This document shows, in pieces, positions 45,459-53,373 of a stretch of DNA of 64,000 bases. The stretch spans positions 2,914,001 through 2,978,000 of the forward strand of contig NZ_CP108442.1 of assembly GCF_041435355.1 (NCBI RefSeq), in the 5' to 3' direction. The notes under the pieces were generated by a model that did not search any database, was not told where the DNA came from, and worked only from the letters and a program-made list of their open reading frames with translations. Origin of the DNA: Streptomyces sp. NBC_01276 (GTDB lineage: Bacteria; Actinomycetota; Actinomycetes; Streptomycetales; Streptomycetaceae). Both the position numbers and the translations under genes were made by a program. Every line of letters starts with the position of its first letter. Positions within the stretch are counted from its first letter, which is position 1.

Positions 45459-45560
45459 TTGACTCCTCCCCCTCGTAAAGACAAAAGGGGGATCCCTGGC
45501 TCACGCAGCCCGGCGGCCCTACGGGCCGCCAGGTCTTCCGCGATCAGCACCAGCCGGGAT
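45459..45560 (-). ncRNA. Putative omega-RNA scaffold at the tnpB 3' end
   Basis: TnpB nucleases use an RNA made from the 3' end of tnpB and the IS right end. Here the minus strand can fold GGCGGCCC-GTA-GGGCCGCC (45512-45530), GGCT/AGCC, and CCCCCT/AGGGGG (45468-45491) before the element ends. The next 15-20 bases, ACTGGTGTCCCGTGAGC, would be the guide and are the leader of the uridine-kinase-like gene. Boundaries are approximate and expression is not shown. Confidence 0.35.
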
Positions 45561-46403
45561 GAGACCAGCCCGGACGAGCATCACGCACACGGAGTTCTCG
45601 TCCCGGGAGACGGCTCCGCACACGGCGCACGTGTACGTACGTTCTGACGACGGGAGTACGTGCTTGGCTCTCGCTCCGCACCGTCCGCAGTCCATGGAGG
45701 TGTGTGCCGGATGCACGAGGTGGAGGACCCGGCCGTGTTTGTGCGCCATGTGGATCAGCTCGTGCTTGGTGGTGGAGATCGCCGCGTCGGCCGCCTTGCG
45801 TGCCATGGCCGACTTTCCGAGGAACTTCGGCCGGAAGTCCTCCACCGCGATCTGGTCGAACGCCGTAACGAGCCGCTTGGCCCACTTTCGAGCGGTGTCC
45901 TGCCGCCGGCGGGTGACCTTCTTGTACGCCTTCCGCGCATGCTGTGCGGCCTTGCGGTAACCCTTCGAGGCAGCCTGGCCGCGCCGGGGCATCCTGCGGG
46001 CCATCATCCGCTGGTAGCGGGCCAGTCGCCCGGAGGCCTTCCCCCCGTGCTCGGGGTGGGAAAGGTCGTGGTCGTCACTCGTGGTGGTCGCGGTCTCCGT
46101 GACGCCCCAGTCGACACCGACCGCCCTGCCCGTGGCGGGAAGGGGTTCGACGTGCGCCGGCGCGACGAACGAGGCGTACCAGTGGTGCCGGCCGCGCCAG
46201 CCCGTCAGCATTTTGTCCAGCCGGGCCGGGTCGAGTTCCTCCCGGCTCTTGTGCGCGGCACGGGACTCGGCCACGCACCGGTTCCACACCCACCGGCACC
46301 GGTCCCACTCCGCCAGGAGGGCCGACGAAGCGGTGGCCGACACGCGCAGCCGGAAGACGAACCGGGCGAACCGGGGCACCTCCACATCCGTCCGTGCCAT
46401 CAC
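45519..46403 (-). CDS. tnpB: TnpB-family RNA-guided nuclease, internally shortened
   Basis: A 294-residue TnpB. RuvC residues are kept: Asp in VGVDWGVTE, Glu in IAVEDFRPKF and Asp in SRDENSV. The zinc finger is intact (MDCGRCGARAK ... YTCAVCG), as is the QAASKGYRKAA helix. Usual length is about 380-420 residues. The N-terminal segment ends KMLTGWRG and joins directly to RHHWYASFVAPAHVEP, which in full-length relatives are about 90 residues apart; most of the WED/REC region between them is missing in frame. It may be non-functional or a minimal form. Start GTG 46403 or ATG 46400. Confidence 0.8.
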   Translation of the reverse strand: MMARTDVEVPRFARFVFRLRVSATASSALLAEWDRCRWVWNRCVAESRAAHKSREELDPARLDKMLTGWRGRHHWYASFVAPAHVEPLPATGRAVGVDWGVTETATTTSDDHDLSHPEHGGKASGRLARYQRMMARRMPRRGQAASKGYRKAAQHARKAYKKVTRRRQDTARKWAKRLVTAFDQIAVEDFRPKFLGKSAMARKAADAAISTTKHELIHMAHKHGRVLHLVHPAHTSMDCGRCGARAKHVLPSSERTYTCAVCGAVSRDENSVCVMLVRAGLIPAGADRGRPGGP

Positions 46404-46555
46404 GTCGCGAACCTGTCGCCGGGGTCCCTCCGCCTACGCGGAATGCGCGTGGATCGCCACGAACGAGTGACCGGCTCCCGGTGGCCGGTTGGTACCCGGC
46501 GCCACACCTCAACTACGCTGCGTGCGCACGCGACTACGACCACAGGCGGGAACCC

Positions 46556-46909
46556 ATGGCACGTCACGCAGCCTCCGACCCTTCGCCGAAGCGGCTCCGC
46601 GCCGCCGGCCTGACCCTCTCCATGGCCGGCGCGGCCCTGGCGATGGCGGCAGGCGCCGCACAGGCCGGGGAACTCGACGTCCCCGCGGCCGTGGCGGGGG
46701 TCGCCAATCCGATCGGGAACCTGAAGGTGAACCCGCTGGCGCACACCGGCGTGGACCCCCTGGACAACGGCGTGGCCACGAAGGTGGCCGATTTCCCCTC
46801 GGTCGGCACGGGGATGGTCACCGGGATCCTGACGCAGGGCCCGTCGGTGAAGGAGATCCCGGAGACCGCCGTCTCCTCGCTGCTGGGGCCGGTCCTGCCG
46901 AAGGGGTAG
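46556..46909 (+). CDS. Small secreted protein of unknown function
   Basis: A 117-residue protein with a basic start (SPKRLRAAG) and a signal peptide (LTLSMAGAALAMAAGAAQA) cut before GELDVP. The mature part, about 85 residues, is Val/Pro/Gly-rich (AGVANPIGNLKVNPLAHTGVDPLDNGVATKVADFPSVGTG) without cysteines. It resembles other short secreted Streptomyces proteins that carry repeated L-x-x-P segments. ATG follows GGCGGGAACCC. It converges on the aldehyde dehydrogenase genes. Confidence 0.8.
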   Translation: MARHAASDPSPKRLRAAGLTLSMAGAALAMAAGAAQAGELDVPAAVAGVANPIGNLKVNPLAHTGVDPLDNGVATKVADFPSVGTGMVTGILTQGPSVKEIPETAVSSLLGPVLPKG

Positions 46910-46925
46910 GGGCGGGGCGCACGAA

Positions 46926-46958
46926 GGCCCCGGCAGACGGGGGATGACTGCCGGGGCC
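46926..46958. terminator. Convergent terminator
   Basis: Perfect 11-bp stem GGCCCCGGCAG / CTGCCGGGGCC with an 11-base loop between stops at 46909 and 46988. Confidence 0.75.
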
Positions 46959-46987
46959 GGTTCATGGGGACGGGGCCCGCGTACGGG

Positions 46988-47908
46988 TCAGTAGGAGCTT
47001 CCGCCCGCGCCCAGGGAGCCCGTCGGGTGCCAGACCGTCTTCGTCTCCAGGAAGGCGGTCATGCGCGCGGTGCCCGGGTCGGCGCTCCAGTCGTCCACAG
47101 GCTGTGGACGCAGGACGCGCTTGAGGTTGTCCGCCGCCGCGATCTCCAGCTCCTTGGCGAGGGCCGCGTCGGCACCCGCCAGGTCGATCGCGTTGACGTC
47201 CTGGTGGGAGGCCAGGTGGGGGCCCATCTCGGCGGCCTTGCCGGAGAGGACGTTGACCACGCCGCCCGGCAGGTCGGAGGTGGCCAGCACCTCGCCCAGG
47301 GACAGGGCGGGGAGCGGAGACCCCTCCGAGGCGATGACCACGACGGTGTTGCCGGTGGCGATCACCGGGGCGATCACCGAGACCAGGCCCAGGAACGACG
47401 AGTCCTGCGGGGCCACGACCGTGACCACGCCCGTCGGCTCCGGGGTGGAGAGGTTGAAGAACGGGCCCGCGACCGGGTTGGCCCCGCCCACGATCTGGCC
47501 GATCTTGTCGGTCCAGCCCGCGTACCAGACCCAGCGGTCGATGGCCGCGTCGACGACCGCGCCGGCCTTCGACTTGGACAGGCCCTCGGCCTCGCCGACC
47601 TCGCGGACGAACTGCTCGCGGCGGCCCTCCAGCATCTCGGCGATGCGGTAGAGGATCTGGCCGCGGTTGTACGCGGTCGCGCCCGACCAGCCGCCGAAGG
47701 CCTTGCGGGCGGCGACGACCGCGTCACGGGCGTCCTTGCGGGAGGACAGCGGGGCGTTGGCCAGCCAGTTGCCCTTGGAGTCCGTCACTTCGTACACCCG
47801 GCCGCTCTCGGAGCGGGGGAACTTGCCCCCGACGTACAGCTTGTAGGTCTTGAAGACGCTCAGACGCCCGGCGGCGGAGCCGCCCTTTTCGACACTTCGC
47901 TCAGACAT
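46988..47908 (-). CDS. Short aldehyde dehydrogenase-like protein lacking the catalytic cysteine
   Basis: A 306-residue protein equivalent to the N-terminal NAD-binding part of an aldehyde dehydrogenase (YKLYVGGKFPRSESGRVYEV, AYNRGQILYRIAEMLEGR, WYAGWTDKIGQIVGG, PTGVVTVVAPQDSSFLGLVSVIAP). The N-P-x-x-x-P-x-W proton-relay region is changed and there is no catalytic Cys or general-base Glu motif before it ends GSLGAGGSSY. It overlaps the full-length enzyme gene by eight bases. The clean ends argue against simple truncation; it may be a structural partner of the upstream enzyme in the deoC operon, which is inference. Confidence 0.8.
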   Translation of the reverse strand: MSERSVEKGGSAAGRLSVFKTYKLYVGGKFPRSESGRVYEVTDSKGNWLANAPLSSRKDARDAVVAARKAFGGWSGATAYNRGQILYRIAEMLEGRREQFVREVGEAEGLSKSKAGAVVDAAIDRWVWYAGWTDKIGQIVGGANPVAGPFFNLSTPEPTGVVTVVAPQDSSFLGLVSVIAPVIATGNTVVVIASEGSPLPALSLGEVLATSDLPGGVVNVLSGKAAEMGPHLASHQDVNAIDLAGADAALAKELEIAAADNLKRVLRPQPVDDWSADPGTARMTAFLETKTVWHPTGSLGAGGSSY

Positions 47909-49337
47909 CGAGGTAGCCCTCCAGGCCGTGGCGGCCGCCCTCGCGGCCGAAGCCCGACTCCTTGTACCCGCCGAAGGGCGAGGTCGGGTCGAACTTGTTG
48001 AACGTGTTGGCCCAGACGACGCCCGCGCGGAGCTTGTTCGCGACCGCGAGGATGCGCGAGCCCTTCTCCGTCCAGATGCCGGCGGACAGGCCGTACTGGC
48101 TGTTGTTGGCCTTGGCGACGGCCTCGTCCGGGGTGCGGAACGTCAGCACGGACAGCACCGGGCCGAAGATCTCGTCGCGGGCGACGGTGTGCGCCTGGGT
48201 GACGTTCGTGAAGAGCGTCGGGGCGAACCAGTAGCCGGCGGACGGGAGCTCGCACGCGGGGGACCAGCGCTCGGCGCCCTCGGCCTCGCCGGTCTCGGCG
48301 AGCGCGGTGATCCGGGCGAGCTGCTCGGCGGAGTTGATCGCGCCGATGTCGGTGTTCTTGTCGAGCGGGTCGCCCAGGCGCAGCGTGGAGAGGCGGCGCT
48401 TGAGGGAGTCCAGCAGCTCGTCGTGGATCGACTCCTGGACCAGCAGGCGGGAGCCCGCGCAGCAGACCTGGCCCTGGTTGAAGAAGATGCCGTTGACGAT
48501 GCCCTCGACGGCCTGGTCGATGGGCGCGTCGTCGAAGACGATGTTGGCGCCCTTGCCGCCCAGCTCCAGGGTGACCTTCTTGTCGGTGCCGGCGACGTGG
48601 CGGGCGATCTTCTTGCCCACGGCGGTCGAGCCGGTGAAGGCGACCTTGTTGACGTCCGGGTGCTCGACGAGGGCCGCGCCCGCGTCGCCGTAGCCGGTGA
48701 GGATGTTGACGACGCCCTTGGGCAGGCCCGCCTGGCGGCAGATGTCCGCGAAGAACAGCGCCGAGAGGGGGGTCGTCTCCGCCGGCTTCAGCACGACCGT
48801 GTTGCCGGTGGCGAGCGCCGGGGCGATCTTCCACGCGAGCATCAGGAGGGGGAAGTTCCAGGGGATGACCTGGCCGGCCACGCCGAGGGGGCGCGGGTTG
48901 GCGCCGTAGCCCGCGTGGTCGAGCTTGTCGGCCCAGCCCGCGTAGTAGAAGAAGTGCGCGGCGACGAGCGGGAGGTCCGCGTCGCGGGTCTCCTTGATCG
49001 GCTTGCCGTTGTCCAGGGTCTCCAGGACGGCCAGCTCGCGGCTGCGCTCCTGGATGATCCGGGCGATGCGGAAGAGGTACTTGGCGCGCTCGGAGCCCGG
49101 CAGCGCGGACCACTTCTCGAAGGCCCTGCGGGCGGCCTTCACGGCGCGGTCGACGTCGGCGGCGCCGGCCTGGGCGACCTCGGCGAGGACTTCCTCGGAG
49201 GACGGGGAGACGGTCTTGAAGACCTTGCCGTCGGCGGCGTCGGTGAACTCGCCGTCGATGAAGAGCCCGTAAGAGGGGGCGATGTCGACGACCGAGCGGG
49301 ACTCGGGGGCCGGTGCGTACTCGAAAAGGGATGCCAT
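47901..49337 (-). CDS. Aldehyde dehydrogenase (deoC operon)
   Basis: A 478-residue NAD-dependent aldehyde dehydrogenase. The oxyanion Asn is in VIPWNFPLLML, the general base Glu in VTLELGGKGANIVF, and the nucleophile Cys in FNQGQVCCAGSRL; FGPVLSVLTFRTPDEAV and PFGGYKESGFGREGG are conserved. It starts five bases after deoC stops, so it most likely oxidises the acetaldehyde released by DeoC to acetate or a related product. The ATG at 49337 is chosen because earlier in-frame codons lie inside deoC. Confidence 0.92.
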   Translation of the reverse strand: MASLFEYAPAPESRSVVDIAPSYGLFIDGEFTDAADGKVFKTVSPSSEEVLAEVAQAGAADVDRAVKAARRAFEKWSALPGSERAKYLFRIARIIQERSRELAVLETLDNGKPIKETRDADLPLVAAHFFYYAGWADKLDHAGYGANPRPLGVAGQVIPWNFPLLMLAWKIAPALATGNTVVLKPAETTPLSALFFADICRQAGLPKGVVNILTGYGDAGAALVEHPDVNKVAFTGSTAVGKKIARHVAGTDKKVTLELGGKGANIVFDDAPIDQAVEGIVNGIFFNQGQVCCAGSRLLVQESIHDELLDSLKRRLSTLRLGDPLDKNTDIGAINSAEQLARITALAETGEAEGAERWSPACELPSAGYWFAPTLFTNVTQAHTVARDEIFGPVLSVLTFRTPDEAVAKANNSQYGLSAGIWTEKGSRILAVANKLRAGVVWANTFNKFDPTSPFGGYKESGFGREGGRHGLEGYLDV

Positions 49338-49342
49338 GGTGA

Positions 49343-50305
49343 TCAGTCCACCGTCACGTAGTCGGGACCGGAGTAACGCCCGGTGCTCAGCTTCTGGCGC
49401 TGCATGAGCAGGTCGTTCAGCAGGCTGGAGGCGCCGAAGCGGAACCACTCGTTGGTCAGCCAGTCCGCGCCCGCGGTCTCGTTGACCAGGACCAGGAACT
49501 TCAGCGCGTCCTTGGTGGTCCGGATGCCGCCGGCGGGCTTCACGCCGATCTGAATGCCAGTCTGCGCCTTGAAGTCGCGGACGGCTTCGAGCATCAGCAG
49601 CGTGTTCGCCGGGGTGGCGTTGACGCCGACCTTGCCGGTGGAGGTCTTGATGAAGTCGGCGCCCGCGAGCATGCCGATCCAGGAGGCGCGGCGGATGTTG
49701 TCGTAGGTCGACAGCTCGCCGGTCTCGAAGATCACCTTGAGCCGGGCGGCGGTGCCGTCCTCGCGGACGCACGCCTCCTTGACGGCCTTGATCAGCTCGT
49801 ACGTGTCCAGGTAGCGGCCGGCGAGGAAGGCGCCACGGTCGATGACCATGTCGATCTCGTCGGCGCCGGCGGCGACGGCGTCGCGGGTGTCGGCGAGCTT
49901 GACGGGCAGGGCCGCGCGGCCGGCCGGGAAGGCGGTGGCGACGGAGGCGACCTTGACGTCGGCGCCGTTCAGCCCGGCCTTGGCGGTGGCCACCATGTCG
50001 GGGTAGACGCAGACCGCGGCGGTCATCGGCGTGCTGCGGTCGGTCGGGTCGGGGTTGACGGCCTTGGCGGCGAGCGCCCGCACCTTGCCCGGGGTGTCCG
50101 CACCCTCAAGCGTGGTCAGGTCGATCATCGAGATGGCCAGGTCGATGGCGTACGCCTTGGCCGTCGTCTTGATCGAGCGGGTGCCGAGGGAGGCCGCGCG
50201 GGCCTCCAGGCCGACTGCGTCTACGCCGGGCAGCCCGTGCAGGAAGCGGCGCAGCGCGCTGTCGGACGTCGTCACGTCAGCGAATGCGGTGAGGGTGGTG
50301 GGCAT
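49343..50305 (-). CDS. deoC: Deoxyribose-phosphate aldolase
   Basis: A 320-residue class I aldolase that splits 2-deoxyribose-5-phosphate into glyceraldehyde-3-phosphate and acetaldehyde. The Schiff-base Lys is in DFIKTSTGKVGVNAT and the second active-site Lys in GVKPAGGIRTTKDAL; AAVCVYPDMV and DEIDMVIDRG are family blocks. It is first in an operon with two aldehyde dehydrogenase genes. The CTACGCGCGTAG operator lies 20 bp upstream of the ATG. Confidence 0.95.
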   Translation of the reverse strand: MPTTLTAFADVTTSDSALRRFLHGLPGVDAVGLEARAASLGTRSIKTTAKAYAIDLAISMIDLTTLEGADTPGKVRALAAKAVNPDPTDRSTPMTAAVCVYPDMVATAKAGLNGADVKVASVATAFPAGRAALPVKLADTRDAVAAGADEIDMVIDRGAFLAGRYLDTYELIKAVKEACVREDGTAARLKVIFETGELSTYDNIRRASWIGMLAGADFIKTSTGKVGVNATPANTLLMLEAVRDFKAQTGIQIGVKPAGGIRTTKDALKFLVLVNETAGADWLTNEWFRFGASSLLNDLLMQRQKLSTGRYSGPDYVTVD

Positions 50306-50324
50306 GGTCACCACATGAGCATAT

Positions 50325-50336
50325 CTACGCGCGTAG
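50325..50336. promoter_or_regulatory. Nucleoside-regulon operator CTACGCGCGTAG (site 2)
   Basis: Same 12-bp palindrome as at 37164 and 54539, 19 bp before the deoC start codon in the region shared with the divergent PH-like gene. Confidence 0.7.
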
Positions 50337-50419
50337 CTTCCTGTCACCCCCCTCGCGCACATCTGCGCGTGACATCCGTCATCGGTGCACCCGGCCGGGC
50401 GTACGGCACAATCGGCGGC

Positions 50420-51055
50420 ATGACTACGCCCTCCCCCCACGAGCCGGTCTACGCCGACCGCGTCTACCGCTCCCCCATGGCCGTCGTCACCGGGGTGGTG
50501 CTGCTGGCCCTGATCGCCTGGCTGTGCGGGGACGCCGTCGTGCGCGGCGAGGGGAGCGCCCGCTGGGTCGGGCTCGCCATCGCGCTGTTCGCCGTACCAC
50601 TGACGGTCGCCTTCACCGTGCGGCCGGCGGTCTTCGCCAACGACGACCGGATGCGGGTGCGCAACCCCTTCCGCATCATCGAGCTGCCCTGGGGGGCCGT
50701 GGACGCGGTGCGCGCCGGGTACTCGGCGGAGGTGCTCGCGGAGGGGTCGAAGTACCAGCTCTGGTCGGTGCCGGTGTCGCTGCGCGAGCGCAAGAAGGCG
50801 AGCCGCAAGTTCAGCCGCCGTGACGCGCTGGGCGGCAAGGGGCTCGGGCAGGACGGCGGCACGGGCACGGCGGGCACGGCCGGTCCCGAGCGGGCCGCCG
50901 CCGACCAGGTCGTGGACGAGCTGCGCGAGCTCGCCGAGCGCGGGGCCGCGCGGCCCGGGGCGCAGGGCTCCGTCTCCGTGAAGTGGGCCTACGAGATCAT
51001 CGCTCCCACCGTGGTCGGCGCGGTCGCGCTGATCGTCCTGCTCGCCACGGGCTGA
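50420..51055 (+). CDS. PH-domain membrane protein
   Basis: A 211-residue protein with two N-terminal helices (MAVVTGVVLLALIAWLCG; GLAIALFAVPLTVAFTV), then a small beta-rich bacterial PH-like domain (DRMRVRNPFRIIELPWGAVDAVRAGYSAEVLAEG), a charged linker (RERKKASRKFSRRDALGGKG) and a last C-terminal helix (IIAPTVVGAVALIVLLATG). It is typical of actinobacterial PH-domain membrane proteins of unknown function. The ATG has CACAAT seven bases upstream and may be leaderless. It is divergent from deoC. Confidence 0.82.
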   Translation: MTTPSPHEPVYADRVYRSPMAVVTGVVLLALIAWLCGDAVVRGEGSARWVGLAIALFAVPLTVAFTVRPAVFANDDRMRVRNPFRIIELPWGAVDAVRAGYSAEVLAEGSKYQLWSVPVSLRERKKASRKFSRRDALGGKGLGQDGGTGTAGTAGPERAAADQVVDELRELAERGAARPGAQGSVSVKWAYEIIAPTVVGAVALIVLLATG

Positions 51056-51136
51056 CCCGGCGCGCGATCGGCGAATTGCACCACTCCCCCCGGCAGGTCC
51101 GGAACCGGCGCCACCGGGGGGTGCGTCCTCCCGGGT

Positions 51137-51712
51137 GTGCACCGTCTTGAGGGCAGCGGCAGCGCCGCCACCGCCACACAGCTCCCGCTCCGGCTCCGCC
51201 TCCTGAGCGGGGCCCTGCTGGCCGCTCATCTGGTCCTCGTCGGATGGCTGACCCTGCGCCCGCTGGACGTCCCCTGGGCGGCGGCGGCGAACCTGGACTT
51301 CCTGGAGGGCATCCGGGCGGACCTCGCCTACGGGCCGCTGGAGGCCGCGCGGCGGATCGGTGAGGGAGTGGCCCTGCTGGCCCCGCTGGGGGCGTTGCTG
51401 CCGCTGGCCGGCGGCCGGCTCACCCACTCGTCGCTGGGCGCGTGGTCCTCGCTGGGCCGCACGACGGCCGCGACGGTACTGATCTCCCTGAGCATCGAGA
51501 TGCTGCAGAGCGCGGTCCCGGGCCGGGTCGTGGACGTGGACTCGCTGCTGCTGAACACGCTCGGGGTGGTCCTCGTCCACCTCGCGGTGCTGCCGGCCCT
51601 GAGGGCCCGGATGCGGCGCTCGCTGCGGCCTCAGGGGTCCACCCCGAGAATTACCAGGGTCGGCCTGGCACCTTGGGCCGAGGTCCTGTCGGCGGTACCG
51701 CGGGAGTATTGA
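51137..51712 (+). CDS. VanZ-family membrane protein
   Basis: A 191-residue membrane protein with four helices and the VanZ pattern: LTLRPLDVPWAAAANLDFLEGIR in the first loop, GEGVALLAPLGALLPL, and SLSIEMLQSAVPGRVVDVDSLLLNTLGVVLVH with the conserved E-x-x-Q and D-x-D-x-x-x-N. VanZ proteins lower teicoplanin sensitivity in enterococci; most actinobacterial members have no known function. GTG start. It is 24 nt past a sequence-rich spacer from the PH-domain gene and may be co-transcribed. Confidence 0.88.
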   Translation: MHRLEGSGSAATATQLPLRLRLLSGALLAAHLVLVGWLTLRPLDVPWAAAANLDFLEGIRADLAYGPLEAARRIGEGVALLAPLGALLPLAGGRLTHSSLGAWSSLGRTTAATVLISLSIEMLQSAVPGRVVDVDSLLLNTLGVVLVHLAVLPALRARMRRSLRPQGSTPRITRVGLAPWAEVLSAVPREY

Positions 51713-51780
51713 GACATCGCACGGGACACGGGATTCCGGGCGGTTCCGATACGAAAGTCCCGCTACGAAGGAGACAGACC

Positions 51781-51999
51781 ATGAGCGCGATGACCCGCCC
51801 CCGTGACGGTCGGATGATCGGTGGCGTCTGCGCCGGCCTCGCGCGCCGCTTCGGAATCAAGACGCGGACGATGCGCATCATTTTCGTGCTGTCGTGCCTG
51901 CTGCCCGGCCCGCAGTTCCTGATCTACCTGGCGCTGTGGCTGCTGATGCCGAACGAGAAGGCCTCTTCCGCCACCGGTTCGGCGCGCACCGCCTGGTAG
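51781..51999 (+). CDS. PspC-domain membrane protein
   Basis: A 72-residue PspC-domain protein: RPRDGRMIGGVCAGLARRFGIKTRTMRIIFVLSCLLPGPQ is the family signature (residues 6-45), followed by one helix (FLIYLALWLLMPN) and a short tail. PspC proteins respond to envelope stress. The ATG has AAGGAGAC upstream at good spacing. Confidence 0.9.
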   Translation: MSAMTRPRDGRMIGGVCAGLARRFGIKTRTMRIIFVLSCLLPGPQFLIYLALWLLMPNEKASSATGSARTAW

Positions 52000-52088
52000 T
52001 CCGGGCCACGGCGGCCCCGGCCGTCGGGGTGGACCCGCCGCGGTCCCGGGCGGGCCGAAGAGGGATCCGCGCGGAATCCGAGGAGAGT

Positions 52089-52841
52089 TCAGCCCGCCTT
52101 GCGGACCTTCTCCAGCTGCTTGTCCGCCACTTCCTGCGGGACCAGCACCTTCTTGTCGGCGGAGGCCACGTTGAGGGCCATCAGGCGCACGACCCGGTCC
52201 CCCTCGCGCACGACGACCAGGTGGACCTGTGCCGAGACGCCCGCGGCGGCGGCCGTCGTGGTCCAGCTGACGCTCTCGTCGCCGTCGGCCTTGTAGGGGG
52301 TCGCCTTCACGTCGCGGTAGGCGCCGGTCTGCTGCTGGACGGTGGCGGTGAAGCCCGCGCCGCAGGCCGCCACGGCCTCGCGCAGCCGGGAGAGGACCCG
52401 CTTGGCGTCGCTCTCGCTGTAGGAGCTGACGGAGGCGGAGACCGCGAGCCCGGCCTGCTTCTGCGAGCCGACGCCGCGGTTGACGGTCTCGTGCGCCGCC
52501 GGGTCCGGCTTGTCGCCCATGACGTCGGCGAGGGGCTGGCAGGCCTTCTTGTCCGCCTGCGGCTGGCCGTCGGGGGCGTTCGGGTTCTTGCCCTGCGCTG
52601 AGATCTGATAGCCGGCCAGGTCGCCCTGCCGGAGGGCGGCCGCCTCCAGGGTGGCGTCCTTGGCCTTGGGCGCGGCGGAGACGGCCGGGGCGCCGGAGGC
52701 ACCCGGGGCGGGGGCCGCCGCGGAACCCTTCGGGTCCGGGGACCTGCCCGCTGCGGGGGCCGGGGATCCACTGCACCCCACCGCCGCGAGGAGCAGGCAG
52801 GGAACCAGTGCGATCATCGTCGCTCGTGCCTTCATGCGCAT
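52089..52841 (-). CDS. Secreted lipoprotein of unknown function
   Basis: A 250-residue lipoprotein: signal peptide ATMIALVPCLLLAAVGC with lipidated Cys, an Ala/Pro/Ser linker of about 50 residues, then a soluble domain (LRQGDLAGYQISAQGK ... VNRGVGSQKQAGLAVSASVSSYSESDAKRVLSRLREAV ... VVREGDRVVRLMALNVASADKK). This resembles streptomycete PknH-like sensor lipoproteins in layout but I do not claim membership. ATG 52841 with GAGGTCAAGG upstream is taken; ATG 52835 is possible. Confidence 0.78.
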   Translation of the reverse strand: MRMKARATMIALVPCLLLAAVGCSGSPAPAAGRSPDPKGSAAAPAPGASGAPAVSAAPKAKDATLEAAALRQGDLAGYQISAQGKNPNAPDGQPQADKKACQPLADVMGDKPDPAAHETVNRGVGSQKQAGLAVSASVSSYSESDAKRVLSRLREAVAACGAGFTATVQQQTGAYRDVKATPYKADGDESVSWTTTAAAAGVSAQVHLVVVREGDRVVRLMALNVASADKKVLVPQEVADKQLEKVRKAG

Positions 52842-52967
52842 GACCTTGACCTCATACCCCGTGCGTCGGCGGGCAGTTGGTGGCGATCGTGGCACACCGC
52901 GCGGCGGAGTACACACCCGTTCGAAGGGGTGCGCGTCCGCCGCACGCGCGTGCGCATCGCGGCAGCG

Positions 52968-53237
52968 TCAGCCGCCGAGGCCGTTCAGGGCGCCGGTGGC
53001 CGGGGCCAGGCCGCCGAGCAGGTTCGTGACCGGGGCGGTCGGGTCGGAGGACTGCTGACCGTCCTGGCCGTGCTCGGTCTGGTTCGTGAGCGAGCTGGTG
53101 GCCCCCGTGACGGTGCCGAGGGCGTCCGTCAGGTTGGCGGCCGGGAGCCCGGCGGCGGAGGCGGTGCCGGCAGCGCCCGCGGCGAGGGCGGCTCCGACGA
53201 CAGCGAGACCGAGGGACTTGGCAGCTGACAGCTTCAT
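52968..53237 (-). CDS. Small secreted protein
   Basis: An 89-residue protein with signal peptide (KLSAAKSLGLAVVGAALAAGAAGTASA) and a short mature region (AGLPAANLTDALGTVTGATSSLTNQTEHGQDGQQ...) that is Gly/Leu/Thr-rich with a Gln-rich centre and no cysteines. It is similar in style to the secreted protein at 46556. Function unknown. The ATG has AAGGAC upstream. Confidence 0.78.
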   Translation of the reverse strand: MKLSAAKSLGLAVVGAALAAGAAGTASAAGLPAANLTDALGTVTGATSSLTNQTEHGQDGQQSSDPTAPVTNLLGGLAPATGALNGLGG

Positions 53238-53320
53238 GAATTGTCCTTGCGACGGGGAATTGAGCGGCTCCGCAAGCTAGTCACGTCAAACCCCCGGCCG
53301 CAAACATCAGTCAATATGAG

Positions 53321-53354
53321 AAAGCGCCCGGGAGTTGGTGCTCCCGAGCGCTTT
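53321..53354. terminator. Terminator after add
   Basis: AAAGCGC-C-CGGGAG / CTCCCG-A-GCGCTTT stem with a single mismatch and a six-base loop, with T residues at the minus-strand 3' side; 20 bp beyond the add stop. Confidence 0.75.
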
Positions 53355-53373
53355 CCGTGCGTTATCCCGTGGC

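Larger units (their letters stand above)
45459..46403 (-). mobile_element. IS200/IS605-type (IS1341-like) element carrying only tnpB
   Basis: A tnpB gene without an adjacent tnpA Y1 transposase. The right end (minus strand, after tnpB) carries a series of hairpins and stops at about 45459 with the sequence GAGGAGTCAA, the kind of subterminal hairpin plus short conserved terminus used by this family. There are no inverted terminal repeats and no target duplication, as expected. The left end was not located and is taken as the tnpB start. The element would move only with a Y1 transposase from elsewhere, if at all. Confidence 0.6.

Noticed and set aside
47901..49772. A longer aldehyde dehydrogenase reaching into deoC
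   Set aside because: The first 145 codons are an out-of-frame reading of deoC; the enzyme starts at 49337.
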